Positions 25,074-33,720 of a stretch of DNA of 64,000 nt are shown here, piece by piece. Source of the stretch: JAPWJZ01 sp038247245 (GTDB lineage: Bacteria; Pseudomonadota; Alphaproteobacteria; Micavibrionales; UBA2020). The stretch's first letter is position 1. The number at the start of each line of letters is the position of its first letter. Where the stretch lies: assembly GCA_038247245.1 (NCBI GenBank), contig JBBRVE010000003.1:24907-88906 (forward strand). The letters run 5' to 3'. Under the pieces are notes generated by a model. It was not told where the DNA came from. It saw only the letters and a program-made list of their open reading frames with translations, and made no database searches. The position numbers and the translations under genes are program-made.

Positions 25074-26253
25074 CCGTCGCGCGTGTCGGTCCACGGCTTT
25101 CCAGCAATGTCTTCGCGCCGGTGCGTTTTTTCAGCAGTTCCAGGTATCCCCCCATGCGCCCGGTCGTGATGCTGCCACGGTCGGCATAAGTCACCAGTTC
25201 GTCCATCTGGTCAATGCAGGTGACGGCAAGTGCGGGGTTAACATTGATGCTGCCCGCCGCGTCGGACAAATCGTCGCGTATGAATGACGCCAGCGTCTCG
25301 ACCTCCAGCAACGCGTAGCGCAGGTTGCCCTGCCAGTCGTTCAGGACGTTTGTATTGTCATTGATGCCCGCTGCGGGGGGCTCTTTTTCTTCGTTTTCCA
25401 GCGGCCCTGCGCCGTGGCGGGTCAGGTAGGCGCGGGTGGCGTAGGTGACGTTCAGGTCTCCGATGCCGCCATCCTGCGCCAGCGCCATGACGTTTTTCAG
25501 GCCGGTATTGGAACGTGTCACATGAGGAAAAATCCCGCGCGTCTGGTCGAGCATCAGCCCCTGCGCGCCTTCGAACACGATGCGTTTTTGTGTATCGGCA
25601 AGAAATGATGCGCCCGCCTGCCGCGTCGTGTGCAGAAAAAATGCCGTGTCCTCGATAAATTTTCCCACGATGCCGGCCGATGCGACCCGTTCCTGCCATT
25701 TTTCGGGCAGGGTGGTAAACCCCAGCGCGGCGAGGCGTTGTGGCAGCCATTCTTTTTGTATCAAGCCCAGCTTGGCGCGCAACGCTGCCGTATCAGCAAG
25801 CTCGCCATAAAAAAGGGCGAGGGGCGCGTGCTGGCATCGCTCGATCGTTTCGCCGAAACCCATGCCGCAGCTGCCGTGGCGGCCATTGCCGCGCATGTCT
25901 TCCGCGATCTGGTTGATCATCATGTCATAGGGCGTGGTCACGATGGATGCTGCATCGACATGGATTTGCGGCACGCTGCATTTGGGTGACAGCACATCCC
26001 ATTCCTTGCGGAACAACAGCGGGTTGCAGACGAAATAACGGCTGAGAAATGTTTCCGCGCCGGCAAAACTGCCGCTGCCGATATGGCTGAACACATGGCG
26101 TTTGTTATCGGGCGTGACGACGGTATGCCCCGCCTGCGCGCCGCCGTTGAATCGCACGACGACGGCATCCGATTTTGCGGCATAATAATCGGTCATCAGG
26201 CCCTTGCCTTCATCCCCGAAATTCGCGCCGATCACGACATCTGCTGTTTTCAT
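25054..26253 (-). CDS. Divergent adenylosuccinate synthetase homologue
   Basis: A 399-aa protein of the PurA fold, shorter than the usual about 430. The phosphate loop FGDEGKGLMTD keeps the catalytic D14 but has Leu instead of the second Lys (family WGDEGKGK). The catalytic His is retained at H43 in GGAQAGHTV. EGAQGLMLDQTRG and RHGAGPLENE match family blocks. The IMP-binding loop GTTGRGIGPAYEDK is changed to HGSCGMGFGETIER. The guanine-recognition motif TKLD reads TCID at 345-348. So it may act on a different nucleotide or use a different phosphate donor. It lies downstream of the VWA gene; a housekeeping purA is expected elsewhere. Confidence 0.82.
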   Translation of the reverse strand: MKTADVVIGANFGDEGKGLMTDYYAAKSDAVVVRFNGGAQAGHTVVTPDNKRHVFSHIGSGSFAGAETFLSRYFVCNPLLFRKEWDVLSPKCSVPQIHVDAASIVTTPYDMMINQIAEDMRGNGRHGSCGMGFGETIERCQHAPLALFYGELADTAALRAKLGLIQKEWLPQRLAALGFTTLPEKWQERVASAGIVGKFIEDTAFFLHTTRQAGASFLADTQKRIVFEGAQGLMLDQTRGIFPHVTRSNTGLKNVMALAQDGGIGDLNVTYATRAYLTRHGAGPLENEEKEPPAAGINDNTNVLNDWQGNLRYALLEVETLASFIRDDLSDAAGSINVNPALAVTCIDQMDELVTYADRGSITTGRMGGYLELLKKRTGAKTLLESRGPTRATVTVSAA

Positions 26254-26282
26254 CCTGCCCCATATTTTCCGGCATTAAAGCA

Positions 26283-26314
26283 AATCCCGCCTGCGGTATC
26301 AAGCAGGCGGGATT
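26283..26314 (-). terminator. 12-bp hairpin between the VWA and AdSS-like genes
   Basis: AATCCCGCCTGC (26283-26294) pairs with GCAGGCGGGATT (26303-26314), loop of 8. On the minus strand it follows the VWA stop by about 30 bases and precedes the AdSS-like start by about 30. The T tail is poor, so partial termination or mRNA processing is as likely as full termination. Confidence 0.55.
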
Positions 26315-26342
26315 GCCGTGTAAGTGTATCTGTAACTGCGCC

Positions 26343-27287
26343 TTAGGGTTTCAGCTTGAGTTTCAGGCTCTTCGGCGGCAGGGGGAAGGCGTTGTTGTTG
26401 GCGACGCCCGGTTTCATGTGCGAAATCGCGTCCTCCACCACTTTCGCAGTGGGGCCTTGCCAGCTTTTCACCACATCGGCGGGTTCCTTGCCGTTGTGGA
26501 CTTCCAGCACCGATACCAGCACTTCGGAAAGCTTGTTATAGTCCTTCAGCGAAATGATGTGGTCAGCGGGCAGCACCTTGTTCCAGCTGGCATAGACTTC
26601 TTTCTTGTGGCTCAGGGCGTGGTTGCCCTGTTCGACGACCACATGATAGACGTCGTATTTCGCCGACACCATTTTCAGCAGGTCTTTCGTGCTGATATCC
26701 GCAGGCACATCGTCGCCCAGGAATTTCTTGATATGGCGCGCCTCCAGAACAGACGGGCATTCTTCGTCGCCGAAGGTGAAGATGATGCCTTTTTTGCCGC
26801 GTTTCACGCTATCGATATCGGTCTTGGTCGCCGCGAAATACCAGGGCAGGTTATAGCTTTCAAAGCTGTTGCCTCCGCCGCCTTTTTCTAAATAGATGTC
26901 TTTCAGCTGCTCCGCGATGCGGATATCGGCCTCGAACTGCGAGGCCTGCAGCGGTGCGCGGTCGTAATACACGTCGCCCACGCCCATCACCATGATATGG
27001 GGATCGGACACCGGCTGTCGGTCGAGGATCGCCTCGACCAGCGTACCGAGGCCTTCGCGCGCCATGCGGTCGGCGATAACGCCCATCGAGCCCGTGACGT
27101 CGAGCGCGAGGATGATCGGGGTCGAATTCGGGTTTTTGACGGAATCGCGCGATTCACGGACAGTGACGCCGCGCGGATCCATCGATTGCTTGATGCTGGA
27201 TTGGTTGAAAATCTGGCTGGTGCTTTTGCCCTTGGTGCTGGTGGCATGCTTGTCCCAGTCGTTATTGTCCCATCTGCCGTATCCCAT
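26343..27287 (-). CDS. VWA-domain (von Willebrand factor A) protein
   Basis: A 314-aa soluble protein. The VWA domain (about residues 55-250) begins with IILALDVTGSMG, a MIDAS motif of the DxTxS type, followed by the metal-site acidic GVGDVYYD and later TFGDEECPS. The N-terminal 50 residues are Asn/Ser/Lys-rich and disordered. The C-terminal 50 residues contain the helix VVKSWQGPTAKVVEDAI and a basic Pro/Lys tail. ATG at 27287 is preceded by GAGGAGG. VWA proteins scaffold complexes, often with AAA or nucleotide-handling partners; its only neighbour in the operon is the divergent AdSS homologue. No signal peptide is visible. Confidence 0.88.
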   Translation of the reverse strand: MGYGRWDNNDWDKHATSTKGKSTSQIFNQSSIKQSMDPRGVTVRESRDSVKNPNSTPIILALDVTGSMGVIADRMAREGLGTLVEAILDRQPVSDPHIMVMGVGDVYYDRAPLQASQFEADIRIAEQLKDIYLEKGGGGNSFESYNLPWYFAATKTDIDSVKRGKKGIIFTFGDEECPSVLEARHIKKFLGDDVPADISTKDLLKMVSAKYDVYHVVVEQGNHALSHKKEVYASWNKVLPADHIISLKDYNKLSEVLVSVLEVHNGKEPADVVKSWQGPTAKVVEDAISHMKPGVANNNAFPLPPKSLKLKLKP

Positions 27288-27473
27288 CGTATGGCCTCCT
27301 CGAAGTTGAGAGCTTTATATGCTCATTGTGATGATTTTTTATTCTCTTATAGAGCATAAGTTATACGCGTAGAGAGCATAAGTCAATACGCAGAAAATAC
27401 GCGCTAAACAAGGGTTTGGGCGGGTTTTAAAAATGGGAAACGCCAGCAAAAGCAGAATCGGGGGGCGATTACA

Positions 27474-28127
27474 TCACCGAGTCGGCGGCTGCAGCTTGAT
27501 TCCGGCGTCGTTCAGCGCGTTCTGCGCGATGCGGCGTGACCCCCGGGTGGTGTAATGCAGGTTATCCTGTGACCGCTCATCGGCCGGCACGCGGCCCTCG
27601 ACCGGCGACCATGCGATGTTTTGTGCGGCGGCGGATTTGGAAACGGCATCATTCACGCGGTGCATGGTGGCAATCCATTTTTCAAAGAAGCCTTCATCCG
27701 CCCAATGCGACACGCCGCCCGGCACGGGACCGGTATAAGGCGCAGGTGGCGCGGCATGGCCGAGGATGACAGGCGTTGCGCCGTCGTCCTGCACCTTTTT
27801 CGCCATGGCGATGATGCGGCTGGCGTAATTGTCGATGGTCTGCTGCGGCTGGCCGATCATGCCTTCGATATCATTGCCGCTCATGCTCATGATGACGGCG
27901 GCACCCTGCGGCACATTTTCCAGCGGCAGGGCGGGAATGACGTTATCAAGCCCCGCGCCGTTGCGACCAAGATTGACGACGCGGTTGAACACATTTTTCA
28001 GGTTGATGCCGATAAAATTCGCGATTGAATCGCCCCATGTGACGACCGTCACATTATCAATACCGCGCGTCGCGTTCAGGTCCGGCGTGGCGGAGGCTTT
28101 GAAATCGGGGTTGATTTTATTTTCCAT
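27474..28127 (-). CDS. SGNH/GDSL-family hydrolase
   Basis: A 217-aa SGNH hydrolase. Block I is VVTWGDSIAN (nucleophile Ser), block II NLGRNGAG, block III SMSGNDIEG (Asn) and block V DNLHYTTRG with the catalytic Asp and His. There is no signal peptide at its own start. The gene begins 2 bases after the stop of the 75-aa frame upstream, which carries a near-copy of its block III region. Likely activities are ester hydrolysis or deacetylation of a carbohydrate; substrate cannot be inferred. Confidence 0.85.
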   Translation of the reverse strand: MENKINPDFKASATPDLNATRGIDNVTVVTWGDSIANFIGINLKNVFNRVVNLGRNGAGLDNVIPALPLENVPQGAAVIMSMSGNDIEGMIGQPQQTIDNYASRIIAMAKKVQDDGATPVILGHAAPPAPYTGPVPGGVSHWADEGFFEKWIATMHRVNDAVSKSAAAQNIAWSPVEGRVPADERSQDNLHYTTRGSRRIAQNALNDAGIKLQPPTR

Positions 28128-28129
28128 GA

Positions 28130-28357
28130 TTACCGCCGTATCGCTGCGTCATGCGGTGAGCCGATAAAACCGGGAACGTCATTTGTGCCGATGCTCATCA
28201 GCACAACAGCGTCAGGCGGAATATGCGGCAACGGCTGCGGAATATTGGCAATGGCAAGCCCCCACCCGCCGCCGCCGGTCGATAACAGCAACAGGGCACC
28301 CGGCAGCACTGTGGCCGCTGCATGCGTAAACGATGCGGATAGGGCATTTTTGCTCAT
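28130..28357 (-). pseudogene. Truncated SGNH-hydrolase-like copy with hydrophobic N-terminus
   Basis: A 75-aa frame. Residues 1-40 are hydrophobic and glycine-rich, and could be a signal or anchor. Residues about 49-70 (DAVVLMSIGTNDVPGFIGSP) match the block III region of the downstream SGNH protein (AAVIMSMSGNDIEGMIGQP) nearly residue for residue, but blocks I, II and V are absent. It ends 2 bp before the intact SGNH gene. This is most simply a deletion remnant of a tandem duplication. It may still be translated, supply coupling, or be a short membrane peptide in its own right. Confidence 0.5.
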
Positions 28358-28419
28358 GACAGATTATACCAAAGACATGCCATAAAATAATTAATAGCTA
28401 TCTAGGGTACTGTAAACGC

Positions 28420-30543
28420 TTATTTTTCCAGCATTGTCTTGGCAATACGTTCCACTTCGCGCGTCTCGCGGGCCAGGGCGTCGTCGAGGTGTTCAAACAG
28501 ACCGTCGAGGCGTTTTGCCTCGTTCTTCAACCCGTCCGCCTCGATCTGCGCGGCAAGGGCGCTTGTTTCATAGAGGCCGATCAGCCCCGTGATGCTTTTC
28601 AGGTCATGCGCGGCGTCCGACATTTTATCGAGTTTACCTTTTTGCATTTCGGCCTCGACCACGTCCAGCAGCCGTTCCGCTTCCTTGACGTTCGATGCCA
28701 CCATGCTGCGCATGTAATCAAGCCCCATGCCGTCGCGCAACATGGTCAGCGTTTCGCGCATCGATTTTTTATGTTCCTGCGGTGCCTTGGCGGTATCGCC
28801 CTTGGCTGTCCCTGCGACAAGCGCGACCGCGTCATACAGGCTTTTCGGCGAAAACGGTTTCGGCACATGCGCGATCATGCCCGCGTCGTAACATTTTCGC
28901 ACGAAATCTTCCATGATATTTGCAGTCAGGCCGATGATGGGCAGCGTTTCCAGCTTGCCGCCCAGCTCGCGGATGGCGCGGGTGGTATCCAGGCCATTGC
29001 GGCCCGGCATGTTGACGTCCATGAACACCATGTTGAAATCGGTTTCCTGCACGGCCTTGATCGCATCATCGCCATTGCCGACGGCGGTCACGATATGCCC
29101 CTTTTGCGTCAGCATTTTCACGACGATGCGCTGGCTGACGGCATTATCCTCGACGACCAGAATATTTTGCGGCGGTGAATCGGGGCCGGTATGGTCGGCA
29201 TCGGCATCTGCTTCGCCCGCAACGGGGGCGACATAGGGAAGATCGACAAAGAACGTGCTGCCCTTGCCTTCCTCGCTCGTGGCGCCGATCTTGCCGCCCA
29301 TTAATTCCACCAGTTTCTTGGCAATCGACAGGCCAAGGCCGGAGCCACCGTAGCGGCGCGCAATCGAATTATCGGCCTGCGAAAACGCGCTGAACAGCTT
29401 CGTCATGTTTTCTTTGCTGATGCCGATGCCGCTATCCTGTACCTCGATGCGTAATGCCGGTTGCTTGCCGTCGGTGCAGGCGGCACGCAGCACAACCTCG
29501 CCCTTTTCGGTGAACTTGACCGCGTTATTCAGCAGGTTGACGATGACCTGCTGCAACCGGTGCGGGTCGCCGCGCATCCGTTTCGGCACATTATCGGCAA
29601 GGGCGAGGTTCAGCCTCAGCCCCTTGTCCTCTGCCGTCTGGCGCATCACGCGGCCGGAATTGGTCAGCATATTGTGCAAATCAAAATTGACCGCGCTGAT
29701 ATCCAGCTTGCCACTTTCCACCTTGGAAAAATCCAGCACGTCGTTCAGGGTGTTCAGCAATGTTTTCGAACAATCGCTGATCGTGCCGACGAAATCTTTC
29801 TGCTCCGCGTTCAGCGGCGTGTCCTTTAAAAAGTCGACCATCCCGAAAATGCCTGTCATCGGCGTGCGGATTTCATGGGACATGAGGGCGAGGAAGCTGG
29901 ATTTTGCGCGGTTCGCATCATCCGCACGGCGCGCGTTCAGGCTCGCCTGCCGCTTGCTTTCGATCAATTGCAGCGTTGATGCCAGCATCTTGCGCCCGAT
30001 CGACAGCACATAAATGCAGAAAAACAAAACCGCAGGTCCCGCATAGCGCGTTTCCTGCACATGCCAGTTCAGGTAAACGACCGTGCCCACCATCAATGCG
30101 GGGATGGCGATATCGAATGTCAGCAGGAACGGCACGGGCGCGCTGGACGACCCGTACGTCGCCACCACGCAGATGACAAAGATATAGCCCAGCAGATCGT
30201 CGTAAAAATATTCCCCCTGCAACGGCCAGAACAGCAGCAGCAGCCAAGGCACAAGGTACATCAGCTTGGTAAAGCAGATCGAAAAGATATAGCCGCGCAT
30301 TTCGGAATCGCGGAATTTCGTTTCCAGTATTTCGCGGTACATCGAATGCTGCCGCAGGAAAGCCATTGCGCAGAATACCAGTACGCCGATTTCGGTCATG
30401 ATGCCGTTCGCATCCGCAGGCGGCGGGTACATTTTGTATTTCGCGACCAGAAACATGCCCGCCATCAGGAAATTATTGAACAGCGACCCGCGATGGTTGC
30501 GGGCATACATCATCAACTGTTCTTTGCTGAGTGGTTCAGCCAA
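28420..30543 (-). CDS. Hybrid sensor histidine kinase (membrane domain, HisKA, HATPase, receiver, Hpt)
   Basis: A 707-aa hybrid kinase. Residues about 15-195 form six or so hydrophobic helices with almost no periplasmic loop. Then come HisKA (LALMSHEIRTPMTGIFG), HATPase_c (NNAVKFTEKG, DSGIGIS, GGSGLGLSIAKKL), a receiver (VVEDNAVSQRI, Asp in FMDVNMPGRNG, Lys in PKPFSP) and an Hpt domain with His in DAAHDLKSITG. The full phosphorelay in one chain indicates ArcB/BarA-like signalling. The sensor fold resembles polytopic membrane sensors, so the stimulus may be membrane state. It overlaps the upstream OmpR-type gene by 8 bp and is its likely partner. Confidence 0.93.
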   Translation of the reverse strand: MAEPLSKEQLMMYARNHRGSLFNNFLMAGMFLVAKYKMYPPPADANGIMTEIGVLVFCAMAFLRQHSMYREILETKFRDSEMRGYIFSICFTKLMYLVPWLLLLFWPLQGEYFYDDLLGYIFVICVVATYGSSSAPVPFLLTFDIAIPALMVGTVVYLNWHVQETRYAGPAVLFFCIYVLSIGRKMLASTLQLIESKRQASLNARRADDANRAKSSFLALMSHEIRTPMTGIFGMVDFLKDTPLNAEQKDFVGTISDCSKTLLNTLNDVLDFSKVESGKLDISAVNFDLHNMLTNSGRVMRQTAEDKGLRLNLALADNVPKRMRGDPHRLQQVIVNLLNNAVKFTEKGEVVLRAACTDGKQPALRIEVQDSGIGISKENMTKLFSAFSQADNSIARRYGGSGLGLSIAKKLVELMGGKIGATSEEGKGSTFFVDLPYVAPVAGEADADADHTGPDSPPQNILVVEDNAVSQRIVVKMLTQKGHIVTAVGNGDDAIKAVQETDFNMVFMDVNMPGRNGLDTTRAIRELGGKLETLPIIGLTANIMEDFVRKCYDAGMIAHVPKPFSPKSLYDAVALVAGTAKGDTAKAPQEHKKSMRETLTMLRDGMGLDYMRSMVASNVKEAERLLDVVEAEMQKGKLDKMSDAAHDLKSITGLIGLYETSALAAQIEADGLKNEAKRLDGLFEHLDDALARETREVERIAKTMLEK

Positions 30544-31216
30544 AGACGTAACCCGTATTTGCGTTGCGGATCAGCGCGGGCGCCGCCGCATCATGTTCGA
30601 TCTTCTTGCGCAGCTGGCCGATCTGCCATTCGACGGCCTTGGCATCCACCTTGCCTTGCGATTGCCAGCAATAGGGAGCAAGGGTATCGACATCCAGCGG
30701 TTTGCCCGCATGGCCGGCAAACATTTTCAGCAATTCGGTGTCGCGCAGGCTCAGGGGGATTTCCTTAGCCTCGCGCTGCGCCAGCAGGCGGGCGGGGTAG
30801 ACGCGCAGGTCGCCGAAATCGAAATAATCGGACAATGCCGGCGAATTGCGGCGGGCGAGACAGGATTGCGCGGTCTTGTGCATCAGCGCGGTGATGCCCA
30901 TCAAATCAAACGGCTTCACGATATATTCGGTCGCGCCCGCAGCCATGCCTTCGCTGATATCGGCGGCGCGGGATTTCGATGTGATCAGCAGCACGGGCAT
31001 ATCGGCATCCACATTGCGGATCTGGCGGCAGATTTCATAGCCCGACATATCATCGAGCAGCACATCGAGGCAGGCGATGTCCGGCCTCACATCCGCAAAT
31101 TTTTTCAGCGCATCTGCGCCCCCCGTTGCCGTATGCACCTCGAACCCCTCTTTTTCGAGAAGGTGGGAGAGCAGCTTGAGCAATTCGGCATTGTTTTCGA
31201 CGGCGAGGACTTTCAT
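30536..31216 (-). CDS. OmpR/PhoB-family response regulator
   Basis: A 226-aa regulator. The receiver domain (1-120) has VENNAELL, where the usual acidic pair is replaced by Glu-Asn, the phospho-acceptor in CLDVLLDDMSG, Thr/Ser in LLITSK and Lys in IVKPFD. The C-terminal winged helix (about 130-226) has LSLRDTELLKMFAGHAG, VEWQIGQLRKKIE and ends IRNANTGYVFG. The start is placed at ATG 31216 because MKVLAVEN is the canonical receiver start; an in-frame ATG at 31288 would add 24 unrelated residues. It is the first gene of the operon with the hybrid kinase. Confidence 0.9.
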   Translation of the reverse strand: MKVLAVENNAELLKLLSHLLEKEGFEVHTATGGADALKKFADVRPDIACLDVLLDDMSGYEICRQIRNVDADMPVLLITSKSRAADISEGMAAGATEYIVKPFDLMGITALMHKTAQSCLARRNSPALSDYFDFGDLRVYPARLLAQREAKEIPLSLRDTELLKMFAGHAGKPLDVDTLAPYCWQSQGKVDAKAVEWQIGQLRKKIEHDAAAPALIRNANTGYVFG

Positions 31217-31292
31217 AGACCAATGATGGCAAAGCGGGGCGAATTGGTCGAGGAAAAACGAATAATCTGTTGTTTTTATTTGAAACATCTCG

Positions 31293-31306
31293 GGAACGGA
31301 TGTTCC
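31293..31306. promoter_or_regulatory. Inverted repeat GGAAC-GGAT-GTTCC
   Basis: A perfect 5-bp inverted repeat with 4-base spacer located 77 bases before the OmpR-type start codon, in the divergent region. Symmetry suggests an operator, possibly for autoregulation; function unproven. Confidence 0.35.
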
Positions 31307-31349
31307 GGAATATCGTGTAAATGAAATATAATTGTCGTATTTGCTAAAG

Positions 31350-31362
31350 TTTCCTATGGAAA
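31350..31362. promoter_or_regulatory. Inverted repeat TTTCC-TAT-GGAAA
   Basis: A perfect 5-bp inverted repeat with 3-base spacer, 62 bases before the methyltransferase-like gene. A related TTTCC half-site recurs at about 31387. It may be an operator for the biosynthetic-type operon; no direct evidence. Confidence 0.3.
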
Positions 31363-31423
31363 ATGGAGTTTAAAACCGGCTATAGTTTCCAAAATTAAAA
31401 ACGAGTCCATTTTCAGGTGTGTC

Positions 31424-32107
31424 ATGACTAAAACGCTGCAGAAGCCGAAGGCCGATGGCCGTCTGACGAATATCAGCAACGATTGCTTTGCCGCGATGCA
31501 ATCCAAAATGTCCCTCGCCATGACGAACGCCTATCACCGCGAAGAAATGGCGGCGATCCGCCGCATCCTGGACGACATCACGGAATCCGATGGCGGGATT
31601 GAACATGTGGTGGCGATTGGCAGCGGCGATTTGCGCTACCTCGACGTGGCGCACGACTTCCGCAAATCCTATACCGCAATTGAACCCAGCCTTGCGACCG
31701 AATTATCACAGGCGGAAACCGCCGAACTGCGCAACCGTTTCGATATCGGCATCGTCGCGAAGAAGCTGGAGGATGTGACGCAGGCCGATCTGCCGCAGGG
31801 CCGCAGGCTGTTTTTCTTCCTGTTCAACGTGTTCCCCTATATCCCGGATGCGCTGGAGCTGCAAAAAAATCTCGTCCGCCCCGGCGATGTTGTTGTGGTA
31901 TCGGGCTGGAACAATGACAGCTTCGAGGCGCGCCGGTTGCAGGATATCTATTACGAACACCTCGGCCGCGAATTCAAATGCGACCTCGCAGCCAGCGTCA
32001 CGAACGGCTATATCGATGGTGTGGAAAAACAAGCGCAGCAATTCGCCAGCACCGCCAGCCGCGTCAAGGGCCGCACGACCGATATCCTGACGCTGAAGGT
32101 GAAATGA
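31424..32107 (+). CDS. Class I SAM-dependent methyltransferase-like protein
   Basis: A 227-aa protein with a Rossmann-like order. VVAIGSGDLRYLDVA (about residues 62-76) takes the place of the AdoMet glycine loop, TAIEPSLATEL supplies the acidic strand 2 residue, and RRLFFFLFNVFPYI is strand 4. RPGDVVVVSGWN resembles the 'pgG.lv.' strand 5. The N-terminal 50 residues are helical. I read it as a methyltransferase or a nicotianamine-synthase-like aminoalkyl transferase; the glycine loop is unusual enough that the reaction is open. Its stop overlaps the adenylation enzyme's ATG (ATGA), so the two are co-translated. Confidence 0.65.
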   Translation: MTKTLQKPKADGRLTNISNDCFAAMQSKMSLAMTNAYHREEMAAIRRILDDITESDGGIEHVVAIGSGDLRYLDVAHDFRKSYTAIEPSLATELSQAETAELRNRFDIGIVAKKLEDVTQADLPQGRRLFFFLFNVFPYIPDALELQKNLVRPGDVVVVSGWNNDSFEARRLQDIYYEHLGREFKCDLAASVTNGYIDGVEKQAQQFASTASRVKGRTTDILTLKVK

Positions 32108-33720
32108 TGCGCTACCTGCTGCATGATGTGTTCACTGAAAACTGCCGCAAAACGCCGGATGCCACCGCGATCGTGAACGAAGACGGAGCGCGCCTGACCT
32201 ATGCGGCATTGAATGCGCTGTCGAACCGCTTTGCCGCCATCATCGCGCCGCTGAAATCCGATATACGCCAGAAACCTTTTGTTGGCATCATTTCCCCGGT
32301 ACATGCCGCCAGCATTGCGGCGGTGCTGGGCGCGCTGAAGCTTGGCTGCGCTTATGTGCCGCTGGATGAATATTCACCGACCGAACGCCTTGCCAAGATT
32401 ATCGACAACACGAAACTGGATGTGCTGTGCGTTGACAGCAACCTGTACGCCGAACACGCGCCCCTATTCGATCATCCGCATATCGGCAGGGTGATTTTAC
32501 TGAACGGGGATGTTGCGGTGTCGGCATCGCCCAAAAATATCCTGTTTGCCGATGTTTTGGCGGCGCAGGATGCCGAACCACCCGTGCTCAATCAGGTCTG
32601 CGACGATCTCGCCTATATCCTGCACAGCTCCGGCTCGACCGGCGTGCCGAAGGGTATCATGCTGACGCACCGCAACGCGCGCACCTTCACCGACTGGATG
32701 CAGGCGGAATTCAAATTGACGCCGCAGGATGTGGTCGCATCGCGCGCGCCGTTCAAGTTCGATTTGTCGGTGTTCGACATTTTCAACACCTTTCAGGCAG
32801 GCGCAACGCTCGCCTGTTTCGACTGGAACAAAAAACGCGAAGCGGAGGCGAAACACGCCGATTATGTGGCGTTGCTGCAGCGTGAAAACGTAACGATGCT
32901 CTATACCACACCATCCACCTTTATCGCGCTGCTCAACCGCGGCGGGCTTTCGGCGGCGGATTTGAAACTGCGCACCATCATGTATGCGGGCGAACCGTTC
33001 CCGCCCGCGCAGCTGAAAAAAGTGATGGAGGCGTTGCCGGGCGTGGGCGTTGCCAATATCTATGGCCCTACGGAAACCAATATCATCACCTATTACTGGG
33101 TGCCCGAACCGCCGCTGACGGACGACCCTATCCCGCTGGGCGCGGTCGTGGAAGACACGGAAATACTTGTCGTCAGCGAAGACCGGAGCCGCGTTTGCGC
33201 GCCGGATGAACTGGGCGAATTGTGGTGCCGTGGCGGCACGGTGACGCTGGGTTACCTTGGCATGGACGATAAAACGCGCGACAGCCTTGTGCAAAGCCCG
33301 GTGCATCCGTATCCCGCGCTGTTCTGGCGCACCGGCGATTTCGGGTTTTACGATGAAAAGGGCGTGCTGCATTACCGTGGCCGCCGCGATCATATGGTGA
33401 AGGTCAAGGGTTTCCGCATTGAACTGGGCGAAATTGAAAACGCGCTGTCGCAATTCACGGCGCTCGATGAATTCGCGGTCGTCGCCGTGCCGGATACAAA
33501 ATACGGCAACCGGCTGTATTGCCATTTCGCCGCGCTGAAGGGCCGCACGGCGAACGAGGGCGAGCTGCGCGAATTCCTTGCGAAAAAATTGCCCGAATAC
33601 ATGATCCCTTTTGCCTTCAGTGCCTGGGAAACCCTGCCCAAGACATCATCGGGCAAGGTGGACCGCGTGCTGCTGGCGGAAAAATCCGCAAATGCGGGAG
33701 AGTTTAAAAAAGCTGTTTGA
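32104..33720 (+). CDS. Stand-alone amino-acid adenylation enzyme (NRPS A-domain type)
   Basis: A 538-aa AMP-forming enzyme. It has the core motifs of NRPS adenylation domains: A2-like GCAYVPLDEYSP, A3 HSSGSTGVPKGI, A4 FKFDLSVFDIF, A5 IYGPTETN, A7 WRTGDFG, A8 YRGRRDHMVKVKGFRIELGE and A10 KTSSGKVDR with the catalytic Lys. There is no carrier or condensation domain attached, and no carrier protein gene is seen nearby. The Asp in KFDLSVF suggests binding of an alpha-amino group. The residue code is not one I can match to an amino acid. Start ATG 32104 is coupled to the upstream gene. It overlaps the convergent sulfotransferase-like gene by 17 bp. Confidence 0.88.
   Translation: MMRYLLHDVFTENCRKTPDATAIVNEDGARLTYAALNALSNRFAAIIAPLKSDIRQKPFVGIISPVHAASIAAVLGALKLGCAYVPLDEYSPTERLAKIIDNTKLDVLCVDSNLYAEHAPLFDHPHIGRVILLNGDVAVSASPKNILFADVLAAQDAEPPVLNQVCDDLAYILHSSGSTGVPKGIMLTHRNARTFTDWMQAEFKLTPQDVVASRAPFKFDLSVFDIFNTFQAGATLACFDWNKKREAEAKHADYVALLQRENVTMLYTTPSTFIALLNRGGLSAADLKLRTIMYAGEPFPPAQLKKVMEALPGVGVANIYGPTETNIITYYWVPEPPLTDDPIPLGAVVEDTEILVVSEDRSRVCAPDELGELWCRGGTVTLGYLGMDDKTRDSLVQSPVHPYPALFWRTGDFGFYDEKGVLHYRGRRDHMVKVKGFRIELGEIENALSQFTALDEFAVVAVPDTKYGNRLYCHFAALKGRTANEGELREFLAKKLPEYMIPFAFSAWETLPKTSSGKVDRVLLAEKSANAGEFKKAV

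Noticed and set aside
25054..26253. True PurZ (diaminopurine pathway) enzyme
   Set aside because: The catalytic Asp is retained in GDEGKG, whereas I recall PurZ enzymes altering it, and no DatZ or MazZ-like gene is nearby. Kept only as a divergent AdSS.
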